A DNA stretch of 12,407 nt from JBQTJN01 sp052387095 (GTDB lineage: Bacteria; Pseudomonadota; Alphaproteobacteria; Micavibrionales; Micavibrionaceae): contig JBQTJN010000038.1 in the NCBI GenBank assembly GCA_052387095.1, forward strand, positions 1 to 12,407, given 5' to 3'. The notes under the pieces are model-generated. The model was not told the origin of the DNA, searched no databases, and saw only the letters and a list, made by a program, of their open reading frames with translations. Of this stretch, positions 1 through 6,400 are shown in pieces; the stretch's first letter is position 1; each line of letters begins with the position of its first letter. Both the position numbers and the translations under genes were made by a program.

Positions 1-809
1 ATATAGGGGATTTTCCCGATCTGTGTCCGCTCGACATAAGCGAGCAATGCGCCCGCCGCCGCTATCTCAGCGCGGCTGAACCCGCCGAAGGACTCAAGCA
101 TGCCGACTCCGAAATGCTTCTCCAGCCGCGCCCGCGCATTCTCGCTGTCGAAAAAAGACGCCGGCTGCAGGGTTGTATTCGTGTAATCCTGCAGCAGGGC
201 GGAGAGGGTCTCGGAGGCCAGGATTTCTTTGGGACCGATGCGTTCCAGCGCCGCCTGGATATCGGTTTTAGTTAATGGTTCAACATGAAACGCGCCGGTG
301 GAAAATTCCATCCACGCCAGCGCGTATTGCCCGCCCGCTTCCGCCAGCGCTGCCAGGTAATTATTCTCCCGCGCATCCAGCAGCGTGTCCTCGGTCAGCG
401 TGCCTTGGGTAATGATCCGCACAACCTCGCGGTTGACGAGAATTTTGGAGGAAGGCCGCCCTTCGCGTTTCGCGCGCGCCTTCGCCTGCTCCGGTGTTTC
501 GGTTTGTTCGCAGATCGCGACCTTCAGACCGGCGCGAATCAGCTTGGCGATGTAGGGCTCGCACGAATGGAACGGCACGCCGCACATCGGGATGTCCTCG
601 CCCTGGTTCTTGCTGCGCTTGGTCAGGGTGATATTGAGGATCTCAGCAGCCCGAAGCGCATCATCAAAAAACAATTCGAAAAAATCGCCCATGCGGTAGA
701 ACAGCAAGCAGTCCGGGTGTGCGTCCTTGACGACATGGTACTGCGCCATCATTGGCGTGTGGCCTTCGAGCAGGAAGTCGTCGGCGGATTTTACAGCTGG
801 AGTTCCCAT
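1..809 (-). CDS. mutS: DNA mismatch repair protein MutS (N-terminal 269 codons, cut by window edge)
   Basis: MutS recognises mismatches and small loops in DNA and recruits MutL. The visible part covers the mismatch-recognition domain (about residues 15-130) and most of the connector domain. The family signature CLLFYRMGDFFELFFDDA lies at residues 34-51. It contains the Phe-x-Glu reader (F43, E45) that stacks on and contacts the mispaired base. The later stretch DIPMCGVPFHS is also typical. The frame stays open from the ATG at 807-809 to the window edge, so the clamp, ATPase and C-terminal parts lie outside. The ribosome binding site before this ATG is weak, and a second ATG at 818-820 is out of frame and soon stops. 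The unrecognised gene ending at 859 lies 49 bases upstream on the same strand, so mutS may be read partly from its transcript. Identity is secure; only completeness is unknown. Confidence 0.96.
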   Translation of the reverse strand, partial: MGTPAVKSADDFLLEGHTPMMAQYHVVKDAHPDCLLFYRMGDFFELFFDDALRAAEILNITLTKRSKNQGEDIPMCGVPFHSCEPYIAKLIRAGLKVAICEQTETPEQAKARAKREGRPSSKILVNREVVRIITQGTLTEDTLLDARENNYLAALAEAGGQYALAWMEFSTGAFHVEPLTKTDIQAALERIGPKEILASETLSALLQDYTNTTLQPASFFDSENARARLEKHFGVGMLESFGGFSRAEIAAAGALLAYVERTQIGKIPY

Positions 810-858
810 GAGGGATTCATACGATATTGGTAAGAAAAAGCCAATCTATCATGCGATT

Positions 859-1506
859 TTAAATAGGCGTGGCCGCTATAGCAGGTGCTATCAAGAAAAG
901 TGGCCTGACACAAACTACTTTTTCGGGCGCGCAATCAACATGTGAAACGACCCAATCTTGCAAATTCCCTTCTGCTTGCAGATAAGCCGGATTCGTATGT
1001 GCCATATCCGAATTATTGGTTGCTTTATAAGCATTATCCCATGCTTGTGTTTTAAGGGAATCCAGATTTTTATATTCCTCTATAAAGCTTTCCACAGCCG
1101 CCTTCATACGGTGCGTAGCTTCCAGAGCTAATGTTTGATCTTCCGGAAGGGTGAAGGCATGGCATCCGCTGAAAAAACTGTGTTTACGAATTTCCCCTGA
1201 CAGAGCTATCATGTAGCCGGTTGTTTTCTCTGTGATGGCCCCATAATGAAGCGAGCCATTTCCGAAGGAGATTTGTTTGGCATCGTCGATCAGCACTTCG
1301 ACGGATCCGCAATCCACCCGGTAAGGATAAGGCTGTCTATCTAATGTTCTGATTTCATAGGGTAGAGCGGAAAAAATTTCACTATGGATAACGCCCAGGG
1401 AATGTGCTAACGATCCCGAAGTTGTCCCCCATATTTTTGCACGCGTTTGGCTTTCAATATTCCATTGCGCGCGGTCGGCAAACTTTCTCGCCAGTATTTT
1501 AGGCAT
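859..1506 (-). CDS. Hypothetical protein, lower-GC gene between dut and mutS
   Basis: I do not recognise this 215-residue protein. It looks soluble: there is no signal peptide and no clear membrane helix, though the C-terminal tail (LFLIAPAIAATPI) is hydrophobic. A long charged helical stretch lies in the middle (about residues 125-155, MKAAVESFIEEYKN). Four cysteines are scattered, two of them near the C-terminus (VDCAPEKVVC). I chose the ATG at 1504-1506 because GGAAG stands four bases before it. An in-frame ATG at 1534-1536 would add ten residues but has no ribosome binding site. The DNA is visibly more AT-rich than dut, coaBC or mutS, and the upstream gap is very AT-rich, which suggests recent acquisition. 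The gene ends 49 bases before mutS on the same strand. Coding status rests on length, start site and composition, not on homology. Confidence 0.6.
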   Translation of the reverse strand: MPKILARKFADRAQWNIESQTRAKIWGTTSGSLAHSLGVIHSEIFSALPYEIRTLDRQPYPYRVDCGSVEVLIDDAKQISFGNGSLHYGAITEKTTGYMIALSGEIRKHSFFSGCHAFTLPEDQTLALEATHRMKAAVESFIEEYKNLDSLKTQAWDNAYKATNNSDMAHTNPAYLQAEGNLQDWVVSHVDCAPEKVVCVRPLFLIAPAIAATPI

Positions 1507-1582
1507 ACAACTTCCATGCAAATAATGAATAGGCATATCATTAAATTAAGCAATATGCAAATATATTACGTAAATATTTAGA
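1507..1582 (-). promoter_or_regulatory. AT-rich intergenic stretch with palindromes, probable promoter/operator of the 859-1506 gene
   Basis: The gap between dut and the next gene is strongly AT-rich, unlike its surroundings. It holds an imperfect palindrome at 1559-1579 centred on TTACGTAA, with AAATAT and ATATTT at its ends. It also holds a 6-bp inverted pair, GCATAT (1533-1538) and ATATGC (1553-1558). Several weak -10-like hexamers occur, but I see no convincing -35/-10 pair. A promoter or operator here is an inference from composition and symmetry. Confidence 0.3.
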
Positions 1583-2065
1583 TTAACGGGTACCAGTTGA
1601 CCCGAACCCACCGCTGCCGCGGCTGGTTTCGTCGAGGTTGTCGGCTAAATCCCATTCCACACGCTCATACCGCGCAATCACCATTTGCGCGATGCGCATA
1701 CCGCGTTCGATTTTAAAACTCCCCGTGCCGTGATTGACCAGGATAACCTTGATCTCGCCGCGGTAATCGGCATCGATGGTGCCCGGGGAATTGAGAACCG
1801 TCACGGCGTTCTTGGCGGCAAGGCCGGAGCGCGGTCGTATTTGCGCCTCGAAGCCGGGCGGCAGGGCGATGGCAATGCCGGTCGGCACCAGTGTTTTCTC
1901 GCCCGGCTCGAGGGTTGTTGGCGCATCGATGGCGGCGAGCAAATCCATGCCGGCGGATAATTCGGTCGCATAAGCGGGCAGGGGTAAATCTTTCCCGTGC
2001 GCAAGCTGCGTGATCGTGACCGCGTTACCCGCGGAGCTTTGTAATTTTTTGGCTGTCTGTGTCAT
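1583..2065 (-). CDS. dut: Deoxyuridine 5'-triphosphate nucleotidohydrolase (dUTPase)
   Basis: Dut hydrolyses dUTP to dUMP and pyrophosphate, keeping uracil out of DNA and supplying dUMP for thymidylate synthesis. It acts as a cytosolic homotrimer. All five family motifs are present in order: SAGMDLLA (37-44), PRSGLA (78-83), GTIDADYRGEIKVILVN (95-111, with the catalytic Asp in DADYRGE), RIAQMVIA (124-131) and the glycine-rich C-terminal arm RGSGGFGSTG (149-158). At 160 residues it is slightly longer than usual, with about 15 extra N-terminal residues. The ATG is used here, but a TTG six bases upstream (2069-2071) has AAGGA at a better distance and could be the real start. The gene overlaps the end of coaBC by about 40 bases, so translational coupling in a coaBC-dut operon is likely, as in other alphaproteobacteria. 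Confidence 0.96.
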   Translation of the reverse strand: MTQTAKKLQSSAGNAVTITQLAHGKDLPLPAYATELSAGMDLLAAIDAPTTLEPGEKTLVPTGIAIALPPGFEAQIRPRSGLAAKNAVTVLNSPGTIDADYRGEIKVILVNHGTGSFKIERGMRIAQMVIARYERVEWDLADNLDETSRGSGGFGSTGTR

Positions 2066-3260
2066 GGTCAAAATAATCCTTTATGGTTTCGGCAAGTTTT
2101 TGAGCGATTAAAGTCTTGCTTTGTTTTTTCCAGTCCTCGGTTCCCGAAGCTTTCACAAGATAAACATGATTCTCGTCAGCGCCGAAAGCGTTTTCAGAAA
2201 CGTCATTGGCGAGGAACCAGTCACATTTTTTTTGGACCAGTTTTTCCTTGGCATTCTCCAGCAGATTTTCCGTCTCCGCTGCAAAACCGATCACAAGGCG
2301 CGGGCGGTTTTTATGCGCCGACAGCGTGGCGAGAATATCCGGGTTTTGTGTGAGCTTGATATCGGGCGCGTCGCGGTTAGCGCGCTTTTTAATTTTGTGG
2401 GTCTGCGTTTTCGCGGGCGCCCAGTCGCTCACCGCTGCTGCACATACCGCGATATCTGCGGGCAGGGCATTCAGGGAGGCATCCAGCATTTGCTGCGCGG
2501 TTTCGACATGAATGGATTGTACGCCGGCCGGGTCGGGCAAGGCGGTCGGGCCTGTAATCAATGTCACATTTGCTCCCAGATCTCGCAACGCTTGCGCAAT
2601 CGCGAACCCCTGCTTGCCGGAGGAACGGTTGCCGATAAAGCGCACCGGATCGATCGGCTCGAAGGTCGGCCCGCTGGTCACAAGTGCATGAAAGCCCTTG
2701 AGCGGCTGTTCAAAAAAAAACGTTTTGATGCTTTCAAAAATCTGTTCAGCCTCGGCCATACGGCCCATGCCGCGCTCGTTGCAGGCCATATCGCCTTCAA
2801 ACGGGCCGACCCGTTTAATGCCGCGCGCGGCCAGTTTCGCAATATTGTCCTGTGTCGCCGCGTTGTCCCACATCACGTGGTTCATGGCGGGGGCGATCAG
2901 GATGGGTTTATTCGCGGCCAGTAAAGTCGTGGACGCCAGATCGTCGGCATACCCGTTCGCCATCTTGGCAATCAGGTTGGCGCTGGCGGGCGCGACGACA
3001 ATCACGTCGGCTTCGCGGCTGAGGCGGATATGACCCATCTCGGTTTCATCCTCGAGAGACCAGAGATCGGTGTAAACTTCTTCCTCGCTGAGCGCAGCGA
3101 TGCTTAAGGGTGTCACGAATTGCGCGCCGCGCGCTGTCAGGACCGCACGTACGCGCCCCCCGGACTTGCGGATCAGGCGGATCAGCTCCAATGATTTATA
3201 CGCAGCGATGCCGCCGCTTATAACCAGGAGAACGTTTTTATTTTCAAAATCTTTTGCCAT
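2025..3260 (-). CDS. coaBC: Bifunctional phosphopantothenoylcysteine decarboxylase / phosphopantothenate-cysteine ligase
   Basis: CoaBC (Dfp) joins 4'-phosphopantothenate to cysteine (CoaB, using CTP in bacteria) and decarboxylates the product with FMN (CoaC), two steps of coenzyme A synthesis. In the N-terminal CoaC half the catalytic His is H77 (MGHIRLS), the substrate motif PAMNHVMW is at 124-131, and the flap Cys is C160 in GDMACNERGMGRM. The CoaB half starts near residue 188 with LVTSGPTFEPIDPVRFIGNRSSGKQG and includes HKIKKR and FAAET. Length (411 residues) matches the family. The true start is the ATG at 3258-3260 (MAKDFENKNVLLVISGGIAAYKS); an upstream TTG would add six residues but is unlikely. 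A run of nine T on the coding strand (2712-2720) encodes F181-F183 at the domain joint. dut follows with an overlap. A terminator-promoter overlap lies directly upstream. Confidence 0.97.
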   Translation of the reverse strand: MAKDFENKNVLLVISGGIAAYKSLELIRLIRKSGGRVRAVLTARGAQFVTPLSIAALSEEEVYTDLWSLEDETEMGHIRLSREADVIVVAPASANLIAKMANGYADDLASTTLLAANKPILIAPAMNHVMWDNAATQDNIAKLAARGIKRVGPFEGDMACNERGMGRMAEAEQIFESIKTFFFEQPLKGFHALVTSGPTFEPIDPVRFIGNRSSGKQGFAIAQALRDLGANVTLITGPTALPDPAGVQSIHVETAQQMLDASLNALPADIAVCAAAVSDWAPAKTQTHKIKKRANRDAPDIKLTQNPDILATLSAHKNRPRLVIGFAAETENLLENAKEKLVQKKCDWFLANDVSENAFGADENHVYLVKASGTEDWKKQSKTLIAQKLAETIKDYFDHDTDSQKITKLRG

Positions 3261-3266
3261 GGCCTT

Positions 3267-3294
3267 AATATAAAGCAAAAGCCCCGCAGGTCAA
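3267..3294 (-). promoter_or_regulatory. Candidate sigma-70 promoter of coaBC, embedded in a terminator hairpin
   Basis: On the minus strand TTGACC (3289-3294) and TATATT (3267-3272) stand 16 bases apart, each matching the vegetative consensus at five of six positions. Seven bases past the -10 is the A of the coaBC start codon, so a transcript from here would be leaderless or nearly so. The -35 falls in the apical part of the terminator hairpin of the preceding gene. This is pattern evidence only. Confidence 0.45.
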
Positions 3295-3308
3295 ACCGGC
3301 GGGGCTTT
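3278..3308 (-). terminator. Rho-independent terminator of the 3333-3782 gene
   Basis: AAAGCCCCGC (3278-3287) and GCGGGGCTTT (3299-3308) form a perfect 10-bp GC-rich stem, with two further G-C pairs possible inside the loop. Read leftwards the stem is followed by TTTTGCTTT. It lies just after the stop codon of the small membrane protein and 17 bases before the coaBC start, so it separates the two transcripts. Confidence 0.8.
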
Positions 3309-3332
3309 CATATTCAAAAAGAGAACCCGCTC

Positions 3333-3782
3333 TTAGTGGGCTGTTTCTTCAGTTGTTGTTGTCGTTGTTGTGTCGCCGGAAGCAGCTGGCTCTTTATCGG
3401 CAGCTTCATCAGCGGCTTTTGCATCTTCAACTTTTTCCTCGAGCATGTCGCCTTGCTGGTCGACAGTCGCAGGTGTTGTTTCTGTAGAAGCTTCAGCCGG
3501 TGTTGTCACGGCATTGTCGATAGCTTCAGCGGCTTCTTCTGCCATTGTGTCACCTTCCATGATTTCTTTCTGGATTTCAGCATTCTCTTCTTTGACTTCT
3601 TCTGCAACAGCAGCAGTGGAAGCGTCAACGTCAACAGTTGTCTCCAGCGTTGCTTCGCCGGCAGCAGGCTCGATACCGGAAGCGCCGCGCTCGGACATGT
3701 TGTTGTATACGGCGAAAATAGCAACGAGGCCGGCCGCAAGCACCAGACCGGAATAGACGATTGATTTGCTAAAGTTATTCAT
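3333..3782 (-). CDS. Small membrane-anchored Ala/Glu/Thr-rich protein of unknown function
   Basis: I do not recognise a family for this 149-residue protein. Residues 8-26 (IVYSGLVLAAGLVAIFAVY) form one membrane helix with few flanking charges. The rest, about 120 residues, is acidic and of low complexity, rich in Ala, Glu, Thr and Asp. It contains a probable helical stretch (VAEEVKEENAEIQKEIMEG) and ends in a run of threonines and EETAH. This suggests an inner-membrane anchor with a disordered tail, most likely periplasmic, but topology is inferred. The start is supported by AGAAGGAT nine bases before the ATG. A TTGACA hexamer upstream and a strong terminator downstream make it a single-gene transcript. 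It lies between ubiE and coaBC, where ubiB is often found. Part of the tail is coded by an ACA-rich trinucleotide run. Confidence 0.75.
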   Translation of the reverse strand: MNNFSKSIVYSGLVLAAGLVAIFAVYNNMSERGASGIEPAAGEATLETTVDVDASTAAVAEEVKEENAEIQKEIMEGDTMAEEAAEAIDNAVTTPAEASTETTPATVDQQGDMLEEKVEDAKAADEAADKEPAASGDTTTTTTTEETAH

Positions 3783-3838
3783 TTGAGTGTGATCCTTCTG
3801 TTTTATAAATGGCCTGGTATTATGATTAGAAACCCGTA

Positions 3839-3867
3839 GAATTGCCTTTAAACACGTCTTTTGTCAA
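3839..3867 (-). promoter_or_regulatory. Candidate promoter of the 3333-3782 gene (consensus -35, poor -10)
   Basis: The minus strand carries a perfect TTGACA (3862-3867) in the gap after ubiE. At 17 bases spacing the -10 position reads CAATTC (3839-3844), a poor match. A promoter is plausible because ubiE appears to be terminated just before it, but the -10 assignment is doubtful. Confidence 0.35.
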
Positions 3868-3869
3868 AT

Positions 3870-3892
3870 AAAAAACAGGGCTATTCCTGCCC
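3870..3892 (-). terminator. Probable weak terminator of ubiE
   Basis: GGGC (3878-3881) and GCCC (3889-3892) can pair around a 7-base loop; CAGG/CCTG (3876-3879 and 3886-3889) is an alternative pairing. Read leftwards this is followed by TG and six T (3870-3875). The stem is short, so efficiency is doubtful. It stands 18 bases after the ubiE stop. Confidence 0.4.
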
Positions 3893-3909
3893 CCTATAGT
3901 TTATGTTAA

Positions 3910-4659
3910 TTATAATTTCAAGCTTTCGTGGGCGCAGACGATCCCGGCCGAAAAATTGGTAGGACGGACCTTCGTAAACCCGGCCTGGCCCAGCCGCCCG
4001 GCCAGCTTCTTCTGAGTCGGGAATTTGCGGATGCTTTCAACGAGATAGCGGTAACTTTCGGCGTCTTTGGTCACGAATTCCCCGATTTTCGGGATCACGG
4101 CATGGGAATACAGATCATAAGCCTTGCCTAATAAAGCGCTCTCCACGTGGCTGAATTCGAGGCAGTAAAACCGCCCGCCTGGCTTTAAAATGCGGTACGC
4201 ATCCTTCAGGGCCGTGTCGATATGGGTCACGTTCCGCAGGCCGAAAGCGATGGTGTAAACATCGAAAGAACTATCCGGGAAGGGCAACGATTCGGCATTG
4301 CCGGTGACCCATTCGAAATCCTGCAGCCAGCCCTTGTCGATGGCGCGGTCGCGGCCCACCGAGAGCATATGGTCGTTAAGATCGCAAACGGTGATTGCAG
4401 CGCCGGATCCTGCGGACCTACGGATGCGGAAGGCGATATCGCCCGTGCCGCCCGCAACATCGAGATAAGAGAGGCCCCCACGCGGGCGGATCATGCGGAC
4501 GAAACGATCCTTCCACAGGCGGTGCATGCCGCCTGACATAAGATCGTTCATCAGGTCATAGCGGCTGGCCACGCTGTCGAAAACATCAATCACCAGCCCG
4601 GTTTTTTCATCCGGGCTGACATTCCTGTTTCCAAACCAGTTTTTTTCCTGATTAATCAT
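3910..4659 (-). CDS. ubiE: Ubiquinone/menaquinone biosynthesis C-methyltransferase UbiE
   Basis: UbiE methylates the ring carbon of demethylubiquinone intermediates (and demethylmenaquinone where present) with S-adenosylmethionine, at the cytosolic face of the membrane. The N-terminal family signature FDSVASRYDLMNDLMSGGMHRLWK is at residues 27-50. The SAM-binding loop LDVAGGTGD is at 66-74. Further conserved blocks are GNAESLPFPDSSFDVYTIAFGLRNV and ILKPGGRFYCLEFS. Length from the ATG at 4657-4659 is 249 residues, as expected. The frame stays open upstream, giving a spurious N-terminal extension MDPRLRGGGG, but that DNA belongs to a dispersed palindromic repeat. The SD before the ATG is poor, and an in-frame GTG three codons upstream is possible. 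It is divergent from murJ and followed by a probable terminator rather than by ubiB. Confidence 0.95.
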   Translation of the reverse strand: MINQEKNWFGNRNVSPDEKTGLVIDVFDSVASRYDLMNDLMSGGMHRLWKDRFVRMIRPRGGLSYLDVAGGTGDIAFRIRRSAGSGAAITVCDLNDHMLSVGRDRAIDKGWLQDFEWVTGNAESLPFPDSSFDVYTIAFGLRNVTHIDTALKDAYRILKPGGRFYCLEFSHVESALLGKAYDLYSHAVIPKIGEFVTKDAESYRYLVESIRKFPTQKKLAGRLGQAGFTKVRPTNFSAGIVCAHESLKL

Positions 4660-4667
4660 ACACACTA

Positions 4668-4781
4668 TCCCGCCACCCCCGCGAAGGCGGGGGTCCATTT
4701 ATAATTAAAAAGGCGCGCTGACGCGCACTTTATGGATCCCCGCTGTCTAAGCTCTGCTGCGCAGGGCCGCGGGGAAGACGA
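4668..4781. repeat. Dispersed palindromic repeat between ubiE and murJ
   Basis: The stretch is built of nested inverted repeats. CCCCCGC/GCGGGGG (4676-4682 and 4687-4693) is a 7-bp stem with loop GAAG. GGGGTCCAT (4690-4698) pairs with ATGGATCCCC (4732-4741) around GCGCG-CTGA-CGCGC (4713-4726). CCCCGC (4738-4743) pairs with GCGGGG (4769-4774) around CTGC-TGC-GCAG (4754-4764). The CCCCGCGAAGGCGGGG core with flanking TCCAT resembles a repeat family scattered through many alphaproteobacterial genomes; that assignment is from memory. It lies in the 5' regions of both ubiE and murJ. Confidence 0.7.
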
Positions 4782-4796
4782 AGGAGGCGAGTAATC

Positions 4797-4832
4797 ATGC
4801 GGCATAGACTGTTTTTTCCTGTCAGAGAGTGA
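4797..4832 (+). CDS. Possible 11-codon leader ORF upstream of murJ
   Basis: A near-perfect ribosome binding site, AGGAGG at 4782-4787, stands nine bases before an ATG that opens a short frame, MRHRLFFPVRE, ending in TGA. Its stop lies 13 bases before the murJ start codon, which itself has only a weak site (GAGAG about 17 bases upstream). Translation here could feed ribosomes into murJ by coupling. The AGGAGG may only be the edge of the dispersed repeat, so the ORF may be accidental. No regulatory codon bias is evident. Confidence 0.25.
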   Translation: MRHRLFFPVRE

Positions 4833-4845
4833 TATCAGATAACAT

Positions 4846-6399
4846 ATGAAATTTGTAAAAGCCATGACCACCGTCGCCGGTATGACGGCCATTTCCCGGA
4901 TTGCCGGGTTCGCACGCGATACGCTCACCGCGATCATCCTCGGCGCCGGGCCGGTGGCGGATGCTTTTTTCATTGCGCTCAAATTACCGAATTTTTTTCG
5001 GCGCGTCACGGCGGAAGGCGCCTTTAGTGTTTCCTTCGTGCCGCTTTATTCCGGGGAACTGGAAACCGCCGGCCGCGAGCAGGCGGATTTGTTCGCACAC
5101 CGCGCCTTCGCGGTTCTGCTCTGGGGTCTGACATGTTTCACATTGCTGGCGATGATCTTCATGCCTTGCGTGATCGATATCATCGCGCCCGGTTTCGAGG
5201 ATGACGGGCAGAGTTACGAACTGGCCGTCAATTTCGCGCGTGTGACGTTTCCCTATCTGTTGCTGATGTCGCTGACATCGCTGCTCGGCGGCGTGCTGGC
5301 GGCGCATGACAGGTTTGCAGCTTTCGCCGTCGCGCCGCTTCTGTTCAATCTCGCGATGATCGCCGCCCTACTGGTCGCGGATCTTTTCCCGACAGCCGGA
5401 CACGCACTGTCCTGGGGCGTGGTGGTGGCGGGCATCCTGCAATTTATCCTGCTGACTATCGCCGCGCGCCGCGGCATCGGCTTCCGCGTGAAAATTGTGC
5501 GCCCGGAAATGACGCCGAACATCAAAAGGCTTTTCAAACTCATGGGTCCGGGCATTATCGGCGCCGGCATCGTCCAGATCAACCTGTTCACCGACATGAT
5601 CATCGCCTCGACGCTGGCGACTGGTTCGATTTCTTATCTGTATTATGCCGACCGCCTTAATCAGTTGCCGTTGAGCACGGTCGGTATTGCGGTGGGCACC
5701 GCGCTGCTGCCGATGCTCTCCCGCAGCCTGACATCGAAGAACGCAGGGGAATCCCAGTATCTGTTTAACCGCGCGCTCGAAGTCACGCTTATTCTCGGCG
5801 TGCCGGCGGCGATTGCGCTCTATGTGCTGGCCGGGCCGATCATTTCCGTTTTATTCGAGCATGGAAAATTCACGGCGGAAGATGCGCGTATTACGGCGCG
5901 CGTATTGCAGGGTTACGCGATCGGCTTGCCGGCCTATATCGCCGTAAAGGTATTCTCGACCGGTTTCTGGGCGCGCCAGGACACGATGACGCCCGTCAAG
6001 ATCACGCTGGTGATTACCCTCGCCAATATCGCGCTCGCTTTGACTCTCATCCAGTTCATGGGCGTGGCGGGGATCGCAATGGCGACGGGGATTGTCGGCT
6101 GGGGCCAGATCGGCCTGCTGTGGTGGAAATTGCGCGACCAGGATTTCGCCAAGCCGGATGCGCGCGCGCGCATGGTTACGCCGCGTCTTATATTATGCGC
6201 CGTGATCATGGGCGCGGTTGTGTACGGATTATCCGCGCCGCTCGCGCCGATGCTGCATGATGAAAGCCTGCTGAAAAAAGTGGTGGCACTCGGCATTCTG
6301 ATCAGCGCAGGCCTTGGCGTGTACGGCACCGGCATCGTGCTGACCGGCGCCCTGAGAATTTCAGACTTCAAAAATTACTTTAAAAGAAGTAGGGTGTAG
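4846..6399 (+). CDS. murJ: Lipid II flippase MurJ (MviN)
   Basis: MurJ moves lipid II, the peptidoglycan precursor, across the inner membrane. The protein has 517 residues, the usual length, and is a chain of about fourteen hydrophobic helices of the MOP exporter superfamily. The N-terminal signature SRIAGFARDTLTAIILGAGPVADAFFIALKLPNFFRRVTAEGAFSVSFVPLY carries residues known to be essential in E. coli MurJ at the same numbers: R18, R24, D39 and R52. Further family blocks are ASTLATGSISYLYYADRLNQLPLSTVGIAVGTALLPMLS and VLFEHGKFTAEDA. The start fits this N-terminus, though its ribosome binding site is weak and a small upstream ORF might couple to it. The stop is directly followed by the 6401-6670 element, then trpS. 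A tandem 7-mer GTAGGGT (6389-6402) runs through the stop codon. Confidence 0.97.
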   Translation: MKFVKAMTTVAGMTAISRIAGFARDTLTAIILGAGPVADAFFIALKLPNFFRRVTAEGAFSVSFVPLYSGELETAGREQADLFAHRAFAVLLWGLTCFTLLAMIFMPCVIDIIAPGFEDDGQSYELAVNFARVTFPYLLLMSLTSLLGGVLAAHDRFAAFAVAPLLFNLAMIAALLVADLFPTAGHALSWGVVVAGILQFILLTIAARRGIGFRVKIVRPEMTPNIKRLFKLMGPGIIGAGIVQINLFTDMIIASTLATGSISYLYYADRLNQLPLSTVGIAVGTALLPMLSRSLTSKNAGESQYLFNRALEVTLILGVPAAIALYVLAGPIISVLFEHGKFTAEDARITARVLQGYAIGLPAYIAVKVFSTGFWARQDTMTPVKITLVITLANIALALTLIQFMGVAGIAMATGIVGWGQIGLLWWKLRDQDFAKPDARARMVTPRLILCAVIMGAVVYGLSAPLAPMLHDESLLKKVVALGILISAGLGVYGTGIVLTGALRISDFKNYFKRSRV

Positions 6400-6400
6400 G

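Noticed and set aside
285..833. A 182-codon rightward frame opposite mutS
   Set aside because: It is antisense to a clear MutS coding region, has an Arg/Gln-rich composition typical of shadow frames, and shows no domain.
2121..2924. A 267-codon rightward frame opposite coaBC
   Set aside because: It is the antisense of conserved CoaBC motifs and has no plausible family or ribosome binding site.
3346..3380. An ACA-type trinucleotide run near the end of the small membrane protein as a phase-variation tract
   Set aside because: It is interrupted, and length changes in threes would only alter the number of threonines, not the frame.
4660..4698. A longer UbiE with N-terminal MDPRLRGGGGIVC
   Set aside because: These codons are translated dispersed repeat; the family N-terminus begins near MINQEKNWFG.
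4665..5009. A leftward frame over the murJ start and the repeat (ending WTPAFAGVAG)
   Set aside because: Its C-terminus is translated repeat and the rest is antisense to MurJ.
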